From the NCBI GenBank assembly GCA_016178785.1, contig JACOSO010000075.1:1-38027 (forward strand): DNA of 38,027 nt. The letters are read 5' to 3'. Below, piece by piece: positions 9,020 to 16,458 of this stretch. This stretch comes from Bacteroidota bacterium. Its GTDB lineage: Bacteria > Bacteroidota > Bacteroidia > Cytophagales > Cyclobacteriaceae. The first letter of the stretch is position 1, and each line of letters opens with the position of its first letter. A program made the translations under genes and the position numbers. Under the pieces are notes generated by a model that did no database searches, was not told where the DNA came from, and saw nothing but the letters and a program-made list of their open reading frames with translations.

Positions 9020-10084
9020 ATGAAAAAATCATTTGTTGTTTTATTGCACATCGGTTTTTGGGCAGTTTATTTCTTGTTGGTGTTAATCATGGTAAGTCTT
9101 TACTATAGAAGTGGACTTTATGCCAGCAGCCGGGAGTCGCGTGTTATGATTGCATTGCAGAACATTTTCCTTTTTGCATTAACTCCTTCCTTCATTTCAT
9201 TTTACTTATATTATTTTCTTTTGTTCCCTAAATATCTTCAGCAAAAGAAGTTTTTCCTTTCAATAATTGTTGGCGTACTCATTTCTGCTGGAGCAGCCGT
9301 TATAGCGTATATTCTGCATCGGTATTTAATAGAATCGGGTTACGTTGTTGACATGGATCAAGGCGGCAAAAACGGCAGGTCTACCGCCATCAGGGTAATA
9401 CTTATTATGACCTTCATTGGTTCCATATGCGGAGCCGTGGCATTGGTTATCAAGGGATTTATCACCTGGTTCAATGAAATTAAACTGCGGGAGATCTTAA
9501 GGGAAAAGAACCATGAAATGGAAATGGCGTTGATCAAATCACAACTCGACCCACATCTTCTGTTTAACACCATTAACAATATTGATGCATTAATTTTAAA
9601 AGACGCGGTGAAAGCTTCAGGCTATTTGAACAGGCTATCCGATATAATACGCTTTGTGCTTTATGAAACAAGAGCTGATAAAATCCTTCTTTCCCAGGAA
9701 ATCGAATACATAGAAAAATACATCGCGTTGCAAAAAATAAGAACAGCGAACGAAACCTATGTACACTTTGAAGTAACCGGCAGTATCGGAGACAAACGTG
9801 TTGCTCCAATGGTTTTTATTCCTTTCATTGAAAATGCTTTTAAGCATACCAATAATAAGAAACTGGAAAATGCCATTAGCGTCAATATCTTTATAAAGGA
9901 TGAGACCATACAACTGATATGCGAAAATAAATACGAGGCAAAGTCGGCCAAGCAACCTGTTGGAGGCTTAGGCAATGAGCTTGTTCAAAAGCGACTTGAT
10001 CTTATTTATGCAGGAAGACATACATTGGAAGTGAACAGAAATAATGAACTGTACAGTGTCAACTTAACAATTCCCAATGATTAA
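9020..10084 (+). CDS. LytS/YehU-family sensor histidine kinase
   Basis: A membrane kinase of 354 residues. Four hydrophobic segments occupy about residues 5-27, 45-70, 78-100 and 123-148, followed by a short helix and the His_kinase domain with H179 in KSQLDPHLLFNTIN. The C-terminal ATPase part has FIPFIENAFKH (N box) and GGLGNELVQKRL. It has no periplasmic sensor domain of any size, so the signal is probably perceived in or near the membrane. Its end overlaps the start of the LytTR regulator by 8 bp, so the two form a pair. In Bacteroidota such pairs usually control envelope or nutrient functions. The barrel protein 115 bp downstream of the regulator is a plausible but unproven target. Confidence 0.93.
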   Translation: MKKSFVVLLHIGFWAVYFLLVLIMVSLYYRSGLYASSRESRVMIALQNIFLFALTPSFISFYLYYFLLFPKYLQQKKFFLSIIVGVLISAGAAVIAYILHRYLIESGYVVDMDQGGKNGRSTAIRVILIMTFIGSICGAVALVIKGFITWFNEIKLREILREKNHEMEMALIKSQLDPHLLFNTINNIDALILKDAVKASGYLNRLSDIIRFVLYETRADKILLSQEIEYIEKYIALQKIRTANETYVHFEVTGSIGDKRVAPMVFIPFIENAFKHTNNKKLENAISVNIFIKDETIQLICENKYEAKSAKQPVGGLGNELVQKRLDLIYAGRHTLEVNRNNELYSVNLTIPND

Positions 10085-10778
10085 ATACACCTGCATCATT
10101 ATTGAAGATGAGCCTCTTGCTCTTGAAAAGACAAAGGACTTTGTAAACAAAGTTCCTTTTTTACATTTAAGTGCAACGTTCGACAATGCACTTACCGGGC
10201 TTACTTATTTAAACAACAACAAAGTTGATTTGCTTTTTTTGGATATAAACATGGATGAATTATCCGGAATAGAATTACTTGAAAGTTCAAAAATAAACAG
10301 CCAGGTCATTATTACAACAGCCTACCAGGAGTACGCTTTAAAGGGTTACGAATTGCAGATAACAGACTATCTTTTAAAACCATTTACATTTAATCGCTTT
10401 TTACAAGCTGTAAATAAAGCGCAGGAAAATTTAGTTCATCATGCTTCAGAATCTCAGCCGGACTTCATTTTCGTAAAGACCGAAAACCGGCTGGAAAAAA
10501 TCATGCTTAATGAAATCGTGTACATTGAAGGGATGAGGGATTACCGGAGAATTCATACGGTGAATAAAAATATAAAAGTAATGACGTTGCAGAATTTCAA
10601 TGAGTTTGAGGCCTTAATCCCTCCCAGTGTAGTGTGCAGGGTGCATAAATCGTACATGGTGGCACTAAATAAAATCGAATCCATTGAGCGGAGTAGAATA
10701 AAAATCGCTGATCAGTTAATCCCCATTTCTGAGACCTACAAAGAGGCTTTCTTTCAACTCATCAATAACCGTCAATAA
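10077..10778 (+). CDS. LytTR-family response regulator
   Basis: A regulator of 233 residues. The N-terminal receiver has the acidic pocket in IIIEDEPLA, phosphoacceptor D56 in LLFLDINMDELSG and the conserved lysine in DYLLKPF. The C-terminal LytTR DNA-binding domain (about 130-230) shows the typical FVKTENRLEKI, IEGMRDYRRIHT and RVHKSYMVALNKIE segments. LytTR proteins bind direct repeats upstream of their targets. The ATG at 10077 lies inside the end of the kinase gene, so expression is coupled. I did not find a clear LytTR direct-repeat operator nearby. Confidence 0.95.
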   Translation: MIKYTCIIIEDEPLALEKTKDFVNKVPFLHLSATFDNALTGLTYLNNNKVDLLFLDINMDELSGIELLESSKINSQVIITTAYQEYALKGYELQITDYLLKPFTFNRFLQAVNKAQENLVHHASESQPDFIFVKTENRLEKIMLNEIVYIEGMRDYRRIHTVNKNIKVMTLQNFNEFEALIPPSVVCRVHKSYMVALNKIESIERSRIKIADQLIPISETYKEAFFQLINNRQ

Positions 10779-10892
10779 ACCTCCGTTTATTTTGACAGGC
10801 TGAAAACCTTAGGTTGCAGACACATTTCCTTGATTTGCATAATAGAATTGTAGGCTCCCACGCGTTCCTCTTCTTTTGTTCAAAAAAGAACA

Positions 10893-11591
10893 ATGATGAA
10901 GGAACACTTACAAAAAGGGCTCATACTAGGTATGATTTTCCTTGCCGGGAACAGCTATGGTCAGATAGAAGGAACGGAATCAGAAAAAATCAAGGATGCC
11001 AAAGTAATTGAGAAGACCTATTTAGACCTTGTGCTGAATGTGGTGGGTACAAACCTGAATTATGGAAAATCAAATAGTGCTTTAACAGATTATAAGAAAT
11101 CGGTTCTGGGTGCGCAGGTCGGAGTGTCATTTCAAGCGGGCATTACACCGAAACTGTCGCTCGTATCCGAGCTGTATTTTATAATGAAGGGGGGTGAATT
11201 AAAAGCTAACAATCCATTAACTACCTACAACACAAACATCCGGTTGTATACCTTCGAATTTCCTGTGCTGGCCCGTGTTCATTTTGGTGAATTTCATTTG
11301 AACGCAGGGCCATCCATTGCATATAACATTTATGGGTCTCAGAAAATTGAGAACTCTACTTCCGATCTCACATTTAATAATTCGGCTGAAAACTTTAAGC
11401 GCTGGGAGGCTGGCGTTCAAATGGGTGGAGGATATACGTTTCATACGAAACGGAAGAGGGTTGCATTAGACATCCGATACAATTACGGTTTAACCAATAT
11501 CGCTAACCGTGGTGAAATGTATAACCGGAGCCTTATTGTCGCCTTGCATTTTTCCAAACCTTGGAAAACCAATCCACTTGGGAGAAAATAA
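10893..11591 (+). CDS. PorT-like outer-membrane beta-barrel protein
   Basis: A protein of 232 residues with a signal peptide (hydrophobic GLILGMIFLAGNSYG, cleavage near residue 24). The mature part alternates polar and hydrophobic residues and has repeated aromatic strand ends: GVSFQAGITPKLSLVSELYF, FPVLARVHFGEFHLNAGPSIAYNIY, WEAGVQMGGGYTF, VALDIRYNYGLTNI and SLIVALHFSKPW. This pattern fits the OMP_b-brl_2/PorT-like family of small eight-stranded barrels common in Bacteroidota. It lies 115 bp after the LytTR regulator in the same direction, so it may be a target or part of the unit. Its cargo or function is not evident. Confidence 0.85.
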   Translation: MMKEHLQKGLILGMIFLAGNSYGQIEGTESEKIKDAKVIEKTYLDLVLNVVGTNLNYGKSNSALTDYKKSVLGAQVGVSFQAGITPKLSLVSELYFIMKGGELKANNPLTTYNTNIRLYTFEFPVLARVHFGEFHLNAGPSIAYNIYGSQKIENSTSDLTFNNSAENFKRWEAGVQMGGGYTFHTKRKRVALDIRYNYGLTNIANRGEMYNRSLIVALHFSKPWKTNPLGRK

Positions 11592-11661
11592 AAATATCCA
11601 AGTCATTCAGATCAGTGTTATCAATTATCTCACAAAAAGTAGCTTATAAATTTTATAAAAA

Positions 11662-12459
11662 ATGAATTCAAACAGAAATACCGCAATCGGCACGAGCGCA
11701 TCAACGGAACAAGCCTCGATGAGTTCACTGCGGAAGACCGCACTGGCCGCGGGCGTGCTATATTTATTGACCTTTGTCTCGATTCCGACCCTCGTGCTCT
11801 ACGGTTCGATACACGGTGCGAACTACATCCTCGGCCCTGGGTCGGACATCCCTGTTATCATCGGTGGCGTCCTGGAGATCATCGTGGCCCTCGCTGGCAT
11901 CGGCACTGCCATCGTGCTGTTTCCTGTACTCAAGAAACAAAACGAAGGAGCTGCGCTGGGCCTTGTTGCCGCGCGAATTTTGGAATCCAGCACCATCTTC
12001 GTTGGCGTGGCATTCCTTTTGTCGATAGTGACCTTACGACAGGCCGGAGCTGGAGCAGAGGCCTTGGTCACCAGCCATGCGCTGGTCTCCCTTTATGACC
12101 GCATCTTCCTACTTGGACAAAGCTTCATGCCAGCCGTATGCGACATGTTGCTTGGATTCCTACTGTACAAGTCACGCCTAGTGCCACGAGCACTTTCCCT
12201 TATCGGAATCATCGGAGCGCCCTTACTCATCGCTGGTTATATCGCTGTGCTTTTCGGTCTCATCGGGCGACTTGACCTCCTGGCAGCACTGGCCGCAGTT
12301 CCGGTAGCGCTATTTGAGTTTTCGCTGGGCGTCTGGCTCGTTATTAAAGGATTCAATTCTACACCTGCCGCTCTTGCTCCTGTTCAAAATTTATTTAAGC
12401 TCGCGGCAAGTGTGAAGCCGACTACTCAGGAACTTTCAAAATGGAAAATGGGAAAATAA
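11662..12459 (+). CDS. DUF4386 family integral membrane protein, probably horizontally acquired
   Basis: A protein of 265 residues with about seven hydrophobic segments, for example ALAAGVLYLLTFVSIPTLVL, VIIGGVLEIIVALAGIGTAI and ALSLIGIIGAPLLIAGYIAV. The layout and the LRKTALAAGVLYLLTF start of the membrane part match the DUF4386 family, whose function is unknown. Codon use stands out: third positions are rich in C and G (GCC, GCG, CTC, GTG, ATC), unlike the AT-rich neighbours on both sides. Together with the short tail after residue 235, this suggests transfer from a GC-rich donor. It is alone between an AT-rich spacer and a repeat-bearing convergent gap. A later start at residue 20 (MSSLRKT) is possible. 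Confidence 0.85.
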   Translation: MNSNRNTAIGTSASTEQASMSSLRKTALAAGVLYLLTFVSIPTLVLYGSIHGANYILGPGSDIPVIIGGVLEIIVALAGIGTAIVLFPVLKKQNEGAALGLVAARILESSTIFVGVAFLLSIVTLRQAGAGAEALVTSHALVSLYDRIFLLGQSFMPAVCDMLLGFLLYKSRLVPRALSLIGIIGAPLLIAGYIAVLFGLIGRLDLLAALAAVPVALFEFSLGVWLVIKGFNSTPAALAPVQNLFKLAASVKPTTQELSKWKMGK

Positions 12460-12660
12460 TTGAATACACAGAGTATTTCAATCAAATAGTGCACAAAGAA
12501 ATGCCGTACGACCCACCGGGCCCATCGGGGCCGAATATTTTCATACTTAAAATCTATAAACATATCACCACCTTCGGGTGTCAAAAAGACTTCGGCAATG
12601 CATTCTCAGGCTAAACTTATTTTTCCCTACATGAGAAGTATCCAGGCTACATCAAAATTC
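12460..12660. other. Intergenic, no gene
   Basis: About 200 bp after the DUF4386 gene with no usable reading frame. It contains a GC-rich patch (ACCGGGCCCATCGGGGCC near 12514-12531) in AT-rich surroundings. The structured repeat copy 4 begins to its right. Confidence 0.5.
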
Positions 12661-12880
12661 GGATACAGGCGCGACCGAACATTTGCATTTCATTGTTGTT
12701 GAGTGCTCGCGCGAACTTAAACTCTGGAAAGACTCGATCGCGGGCGATCGAGTCTTTCCAGAGTTCTGCTCTTTGCTTCTCTTCGAGCCGCTGGCGGCTC
12801 GAAGAGAAGCAAAGATGAATAGCGCGGACTGCAGGTTACTTCCTGAACTGAGTCAGTATCAGCGCTCTGGCGCTCCTTAG
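12661..12880. repeat. Structured intergenic repeat, divergent copy 4 with replaced hairpins
   Basis: The same scaffold as copies 1-3: GCGCGA (12669-12674) and TCGCGC (12707-12712) enclose a loop with TTGCATTTCATTG. Hairpin 1 (12720-12765) is a perfect 22-bp stem with a GG loop. Hairpin 2 (12770-12815) is a perfect 22-bp stem with a TG loop. GCGCGGACTGC starts at 12822. The hairpin arms share no sequence with those of copies 1-3 apart from a CCGCTGG tip, yet the start of hairpin 1 is at the identical offset (51 nt) from the first GCGCGA. The element sits between two convergent genes and could also act as a terminator. Confidence 0.8.
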
Positions 12881-12903
12881 TTCATGGCCTCCGAGTCAGA
12901 TTA

Positions 12904-13575
12904 TTACATCGCAATCAATCCATTCTTTATTGCATACTTCACCAGCTCTGCCGTGTTTTTAAGACCAAGTTTATCGAGGATGTGAGACTTGTGTGTATCA
13001 ACGGTTTTTGTGCTGATAAACAATTCATCTGCTACTTCCTTGTTTGATTTGCCACTGGCGATAAGATTCAGTACCTGGATTTCGCGTTCGGTAAGGTCGG
13101 TAAACAGCAAATGCTGCTTTGTCTGGCGAGCTACCTTTTCCTTATTGTAATAGTCTTCAAACACCAGGGTAGTTATAGCCTCGTTGAAGTATTTTTCTCC
13201 GGCATACACTCTGTTAATGGCTTCGATAAGGATATCTTTTTCAATGTCCTTAGGCAAATACCCGTCAATTCCTGCCTGGATTCCCCGGGCAACAAAATCC
13301 TTTTTTATTTCTGTTGAGAGCAAGATTACTTTTATTTTACTTGCCCGCTCTTTAATCCAACGTGTTGTCTCTATTCCCGTCATTCCCTTCATGACAATGT
13401 CCATGATGATGACATCCGGGTTAAGGTTCTTTAAATCACTCACCAGTTGTTCTCCGCTTTCAAGCGACCCAACAATCTGGAAGTTGTCTACTTGTTTCAG
13501 CATTCCCGCAATGCCATCGCGTACTAAATTATGATCATCTACTAAAACGATTTTGATTTTGTCTGCAGCGCTCAT
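12904..13575 (-). CDS. NarL/FixJ-family response regulator (REC-LuxR HTH)
   Basis: A regulator of 223 residues from the ATG at 13575. The frame is open for 21 more codons upstream, but the receiver starts right after MSAADKIKIVLVDDH, so the internal ATG is the likely start. D59 lies in DVIIMDIVMKGMTG, and the switch lysine lies in GYLPKD. The C-terminal LuxR helix-turn-helix (LTEREIQVLNLIASGKSNKEVA and TKTVDTHKSHILDKL) is complete. No kinase is adjacent on its strand. The soluble histidine kinase at 14572, across a divergent promoter region, is the nearest candidate partner. It probably binds DNA in the divergent region that contains repeated GCACTTTTGG. Confidence 0.94.
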   Translation of the reverse strand: MSAADKIKIVLVDDHNLVRDGIAGMLKQVDNFQIVGSLESGEQLVSDLKNLNPDVIIMDIVMKGMTGIETTRWIKERASKIKVILLSTEIKKDFVARGIQAGIDGYLPKDIEKDILIEAINRVYAGEKYFNEAITTLVFEDYYNKEKVARQTKQHLLFTDLTEREIQVLNLIASGKSNKEVADELFISTKTVDTHKSHILDKLGLKNTAELVKYAIKNGLIAM

Positions 13576-13897
13576 GGTTTTTTCTTGAAGTTTTCTTACA
13601 ACAATATAATATGAAAAATCTAAACCGAGTGTAATCATCTTCAGACTGGTCTATCCCACAAGCGTAGGGGATTGTCTGACGTTTCAGCATTCTCCTGATA
13701 CCTCTTTCTATCCTGATTATGCTCGTCCATTGCATAAAATCAGTGGCAGAACCGACTGGGGCAGTTGTTAAAAGTGTCAATTCCCTCTGCAAAGGCACTT
13801 TTGGCTGCCTAACTCCTGATTTTTCAAATTTCAAGTTACGCTGATTTATAGCGAGGAATACCGTAGCACTTTTGGTTATCACAAAACAAAACCAATT
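13576..13897. promoter_or_regulatory. Divergent intergenic region with repeated GCACTTTTGG motif
   Basis: This 322-bp region separates the leftward NarL-type regulator from the rightward barrel protein. GCACTTTTGG occurs twice (13795-13804 and 13866-13875), and an inverted AAAAGTG (13770-13776) forms a dyad with the first copy (CACTTTT, 13796-13802). Repeated and inverted copies in a divergent promoter region suggest an operator, possibly for the adjacent regulator. This is inference; no promoter core element is clear. Confidence 0.4.
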
Positions 13898-14575
13898 ATG
13901 AAAACTACAATCCAATCTAAAATCGTGAGAGGAATCATGATGATTCTTTTGATTCTCTTAGTCTCCAAATCTTTTGCCCAGTCAAAGGGTCGCTTCGGCC
14001 TTGAGCTTTCGTTAGGCACACCACACTATCGATTGCAAAGCAATGTCGCTCAGCTTAAAAACCTCCGCACAAGTTACCTGGGCGCCAACATAGGAGGAGT
14101 CTATGTCAATTCTCGTAACAAGGTTAAAGTAATGTTTGGCCTGTTTGGCTCTGATGATTCAGTTCCCTACCCCATTGATTTAATGCAAGGCGGTGCTTCG
14201 TGGAGCTTGTATTTGTTACCTGCAAGAGACGGCAAAGCTCACCTTTTTGAACCGTACGTTGTGGTGGGTGCAAACTTCCTCCGCTCAAGATTCTACGGAA
14301 ATTATTTAAACCCTGATATCACCACCAATTACAGCAGCACAAACGCACCTTACTTAGGTCAGTCTGCATGGGTATTCGGCAATGTTGGATTGGGCGTTGA
14401 ATATCAAATGGAAAATGAAGCGTTCAAGTTCATTCACCTTTTCATGCAAGCAACTTATGGCTTTCAAGGCATCTCCATGTTTTCGGGCAAAGCTTTTTCT
14501 CAGACCGTAGCACTTGGCAGTGTTTCATATTCATTCGGAATAAATTTCGCGATCTCAAAAATAGTACAGCCATGA
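13898..14575 (+). CDS. Secreted outer-membrane barrel-like protein
   Basis: A protein of 225 residues with a clear signal peptide (basic start, IMMILLILLVSKSFAQ, cleavage after about residue 27). The mature part has barrel-like strands such as RFGLELSLGTPHYRL, SYLGANIGGVYVNSRNKVKVMFGLFG, FEPYVVVGANFLRSRFYG and VALGSVSYSFGINFAIS. I do not recognise a named family; it is best described as an outer-membrane protein of the small barrel type. Its stop overlaps the start of the histidine kinase by 4 bp (ATGA), so the two are translationally coupled, which is unusual for a barrel and a cytosolic kinase and suggests a shared signalling task. Confidence 0.75.
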   Translation: MKTTIQSKIVRGIMMILLILLVSKSFAQSKGRFGLELSLGTPHYRLQSNVAQLKNLRTSYLGANIGGVYVNSRNKVKVMFGLFGSDDSVPYPIDLMQGGASWSLYLLPARDGKAHLFEPYVVVGANFLRSRFYGNYLNPDITTNYSSTNAPYLGQSAWVFGNVGLGVEYQMENEAFKFIHLFMQATYGFQGISMFSGKAFSQTVALGSVSYSFGINFAISKIVQP

Positions 14576-15303
14576 ATACTATCAATGCGTCAAAAAACCT
14601 CGCCATCGTAAATAAACTAGCTCAAGCTAACCATGTCATTGACAAGTTTATTAGTAGTTGTTCTCACTCCATGCGCGGTCCGCTTAAAACAATTCAGGGA
14701 CTGGTGAATTTAGTTTCTAAAGAAGAAAACACAGAAGTAAAGGACTCAAACCACATGTTGGAATTGATTCAGAAGACGGCCGACCAAATGGAGCACGTGC
14801 TGATCGAACTGGAAGAATTTCTGGAGAACTCAAAGACTGACTTGAAAGTTGATGAAGTTGATGTAAGTGAAATAATAAGTGAGCTTCAAAATCGGTTTCA
14901 TGAAGACCTGGAAGAACGCTCAATCGAATGTTCGTTTCAAGTAAGTAAGAATACGAAATTGGTTACTGACAAAACCAGACTTACTACCATTCTTTCCCAT
15001 ATTTTATCGAACGCTATCAATTATTACGACCCTGGCAAGGTTAAGAGAAGAATTTGGATAGACGTAAGGATATTCAGTTCGAGCTATGAGGTCTCGATAA
15101 AAGATAATGGGATTGGCATTGCATCAACGTGCGTAAGCAAAATCTTTCATCCTTTTTACAAGGGAACGGAAAAATCGAAAGGAGCTGGAATTGGTTTGTA
15201 CGTTGTCAAAGAAGTCATCGAAAAGATGAAAGGTTTGATATCTGTGCAGACGCGGCTGAATGCCGGCACTGATTTCTTAGTGTGGCTTCCCAACCTCAAC
15301 TAA
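14572..15303 (+). CDS. Soluble sensor-less histidine kinase
   Basis: A kinase of 243 residues made of little more than the catalytic core. The HisKA helix carries H32 in SSCSHSMRGPLKTIQG. The ATPase domain shows an N box (ILSHILSNAINYYDPG), the G1 box IKDNGIGI and the G2 box GAGIGLYVVKEV. There is no membrane segment, PAS, GAF or receiver. Input must come from other proteins, and its phosphate probably passes to a separate receiver such as the REC-Hpt protein at 15672 or the NarL regulator at 12904. The N box is changed at one position compared with the usual NLLxNA pattern but keeps its asparagine. Confidence 0.9.
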   Translation: MNTINASKNLAIVNKLAQANHVIDKFISSCSHSMRGPLKTIQGLVNLVSKEENTEVKDSNHMLELIQKTADQMEHVLIELEEFLENSKTDLKVDEVDVSEIISELQNRFHEDLEERSIECSFQVSKNTKLVTDKTRLTTILSHILSNAINYYDPGKVKRRIWIDVRIFSSSYEVSIKDNGIGIASTCVSKIFHPFYKGTEKSKGAGIGLYVVKEVIEKMKGLISVQTRLNAGTDFLVWLPNLN

Positions 15304-15337
15304 ATTAAACTTGATAACACTTAAAATTAAGAGCCAT

Positions 15338-15601
15338 ATGAATACGGAAAAAAGAATAGCGATTATTTACGTTATCATTCTTGCAACCATTGTAGGCCTG
15401 GCTTTCGTTCGTGGACAACGCCAAAGCGACCCAACTAAATCGCAAAAAATGCAATCCGGCTGCATCGCCCTGCGTTTGGAAATAAAATCTAGAGTTCCAC
15501 AGTTACAACATGGACTTTTCAATGGAGTCAAGCTCTTAATCGATCACATCAGCAATTTCCCGATTTATCAGAATCAGAACCAGCCTGATGTTTTGACTTA
15601 A
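15338..15601 (+). CDS. Small single-pass membrane protein, function unknown
   Basis: A reading frame of 87 residues from the ATG at 15338, 34 bp after the kinase. It starts MNTEKR and has one membrane segment (IAIIYVIILATIVGLAFV) followed by a basic, polar tail. No family is recognised. The position between the kinase and the REC-Hpt gene, in the same direction, supports a real small gene. The second half has ordinary composition and could be non-coding if the true protein is shorter. A TTG start nine codons earlier (15311) is also possible. Confidence 0.4.
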   Translation: MNTEKRIAIIYVIILATIVGLAFVRGQRQSDPTKSQKMQSGCIALRLEIKSRVPQLQHGLFNGVKLLIDHISNFPIYQNQNQPDVLT

Positions 15602-15671
15602 GTTTCTGCAGAATTTTGAGCCAGTTATTAAAACAAAAAAAGTATCGAAACACAAAATAGATCAGCAAAAT

Positions 15672-16391
15672 ATGAACACCAAGAAAGCAAGCATACTTGT
15701 GGTTGAAGACGATAAAATAAACCAGATCGTGGCAAAAACACTTCTTCACCAATGGGGAATGGAAGCAACAATCGCCAACAACGGTGCGGAGGGAGTAGCC
15801 CAAATCGCCAGTAAAGCTTTTCACCTTGTCCTCATGGATATTCAAATGCCGGTGATGGATGGGTTTGAAGCTACCAGGCTGATACGGTCTATGGATGAGA
15901 CGTATTTTAAAACCATACCTATTCTTGCCTTCACGGCATCCGGCCTTGTCGAAGTACAAAAACGCGCTGACGAGAATGGTATAACCGATTTTATTGCAAA
16001 ACCCCTCGTCTTAGAAGAATTGCAAAGCAAAATCGATAAATACATAAGTGCTCGTCACCGACCTCTGTTTATCAATTTCAACCTGTACACCGATGGCGAT
16101 CCGGACTTTAAAAAGGAGTTGATCACTCTTTTGATAGATAATGTCAGAGAACTTCAGCAAACACTCCGGAGCCAGGCTCATAACGTATCAAAAATTTTCC
16201 ATGAAGTACTCCATAAAGTAACTTCCACCGTGGGCATGCTGTGCGATAAAGAATTTTCGGAAACGCTGGAGGAAATAAAAATGATGTGCGACTCCGGCCA
16301 AACGGGAGAAGTTTTCCATATCAAAGTGAACCGGTTCAATAATTTATGTGATCAGGTAGTTGAAAGTTTGCATGCGGCAAGCTTCCAATGA
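15672..16391 (+). CDS. REC-Hpt phosphorelay protein
   Basis: A protein of 239 residues. The receiver (about 7-125) has D56 in [17 protein letters not shown], the acidic VVEDDK pocket and the lysine in FIAKPL. The C-terminal part (about 135-235) is helical and fits a degenerate histidine phosphotransfer domain, with H181 in LHKVTSTVGML at the place of the usual AHxLKGS motif. Such a protein could accept phosphate on the receiver and pass it to, or take it from, other receivers. It lies between a kinase without a receiver and a hybrid kinase without an Hpt or output domain, where a relay intermediate is needed. The receiver is certain; the Hpt assignment is moderate. Confidence 0.82.
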   Translation: MNTKKASILVVEDDKINQIVAKTLLHQWGMEATIANNGAEGVAQIASKAFHLVLMDIQMPVMDGFEATRLIRSMDETYFKTIPILAFTASGLVEVQKRADENGITDFIAKPLVLEELQSKIDKYISARHRPLFINFNLYTDGDPDFKKELITLLIDNVRELQQTLRSQAHNVSKIFHEVLHKVTSTVGMLCDKEFSETLEEIKMMCDSGQTGEVFHIKVNRFNNLCDQVVESLHAASFQ

Positions 16392-16458
16392 AAATGATAC
16401 GCATATTCAGTCCAAGTCAAACTCTTACACCAGGCTATAAATCTTAAGTGAACCGATA

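Noticed and set aside
9635..9955. 106-residue leftward frame opposite the LytS-type kinase
   Set aside because: It is a shadow of the kinase gene, with no start context or family resemblance.
12661..12880. Retron or group II intron remnant as explanation of the hairpin family
   Set aside because: No reverse transcriptase is present in the window, and I cannot find a group II domain V motif or a retron msr/msd arrangement in the copies.
12683..12880. 65-residue rightward reading frame across repeat copy 4
   Set aside because: It reads through both palindromes, and its amino-acid sequence is a by-product of the hairpins.
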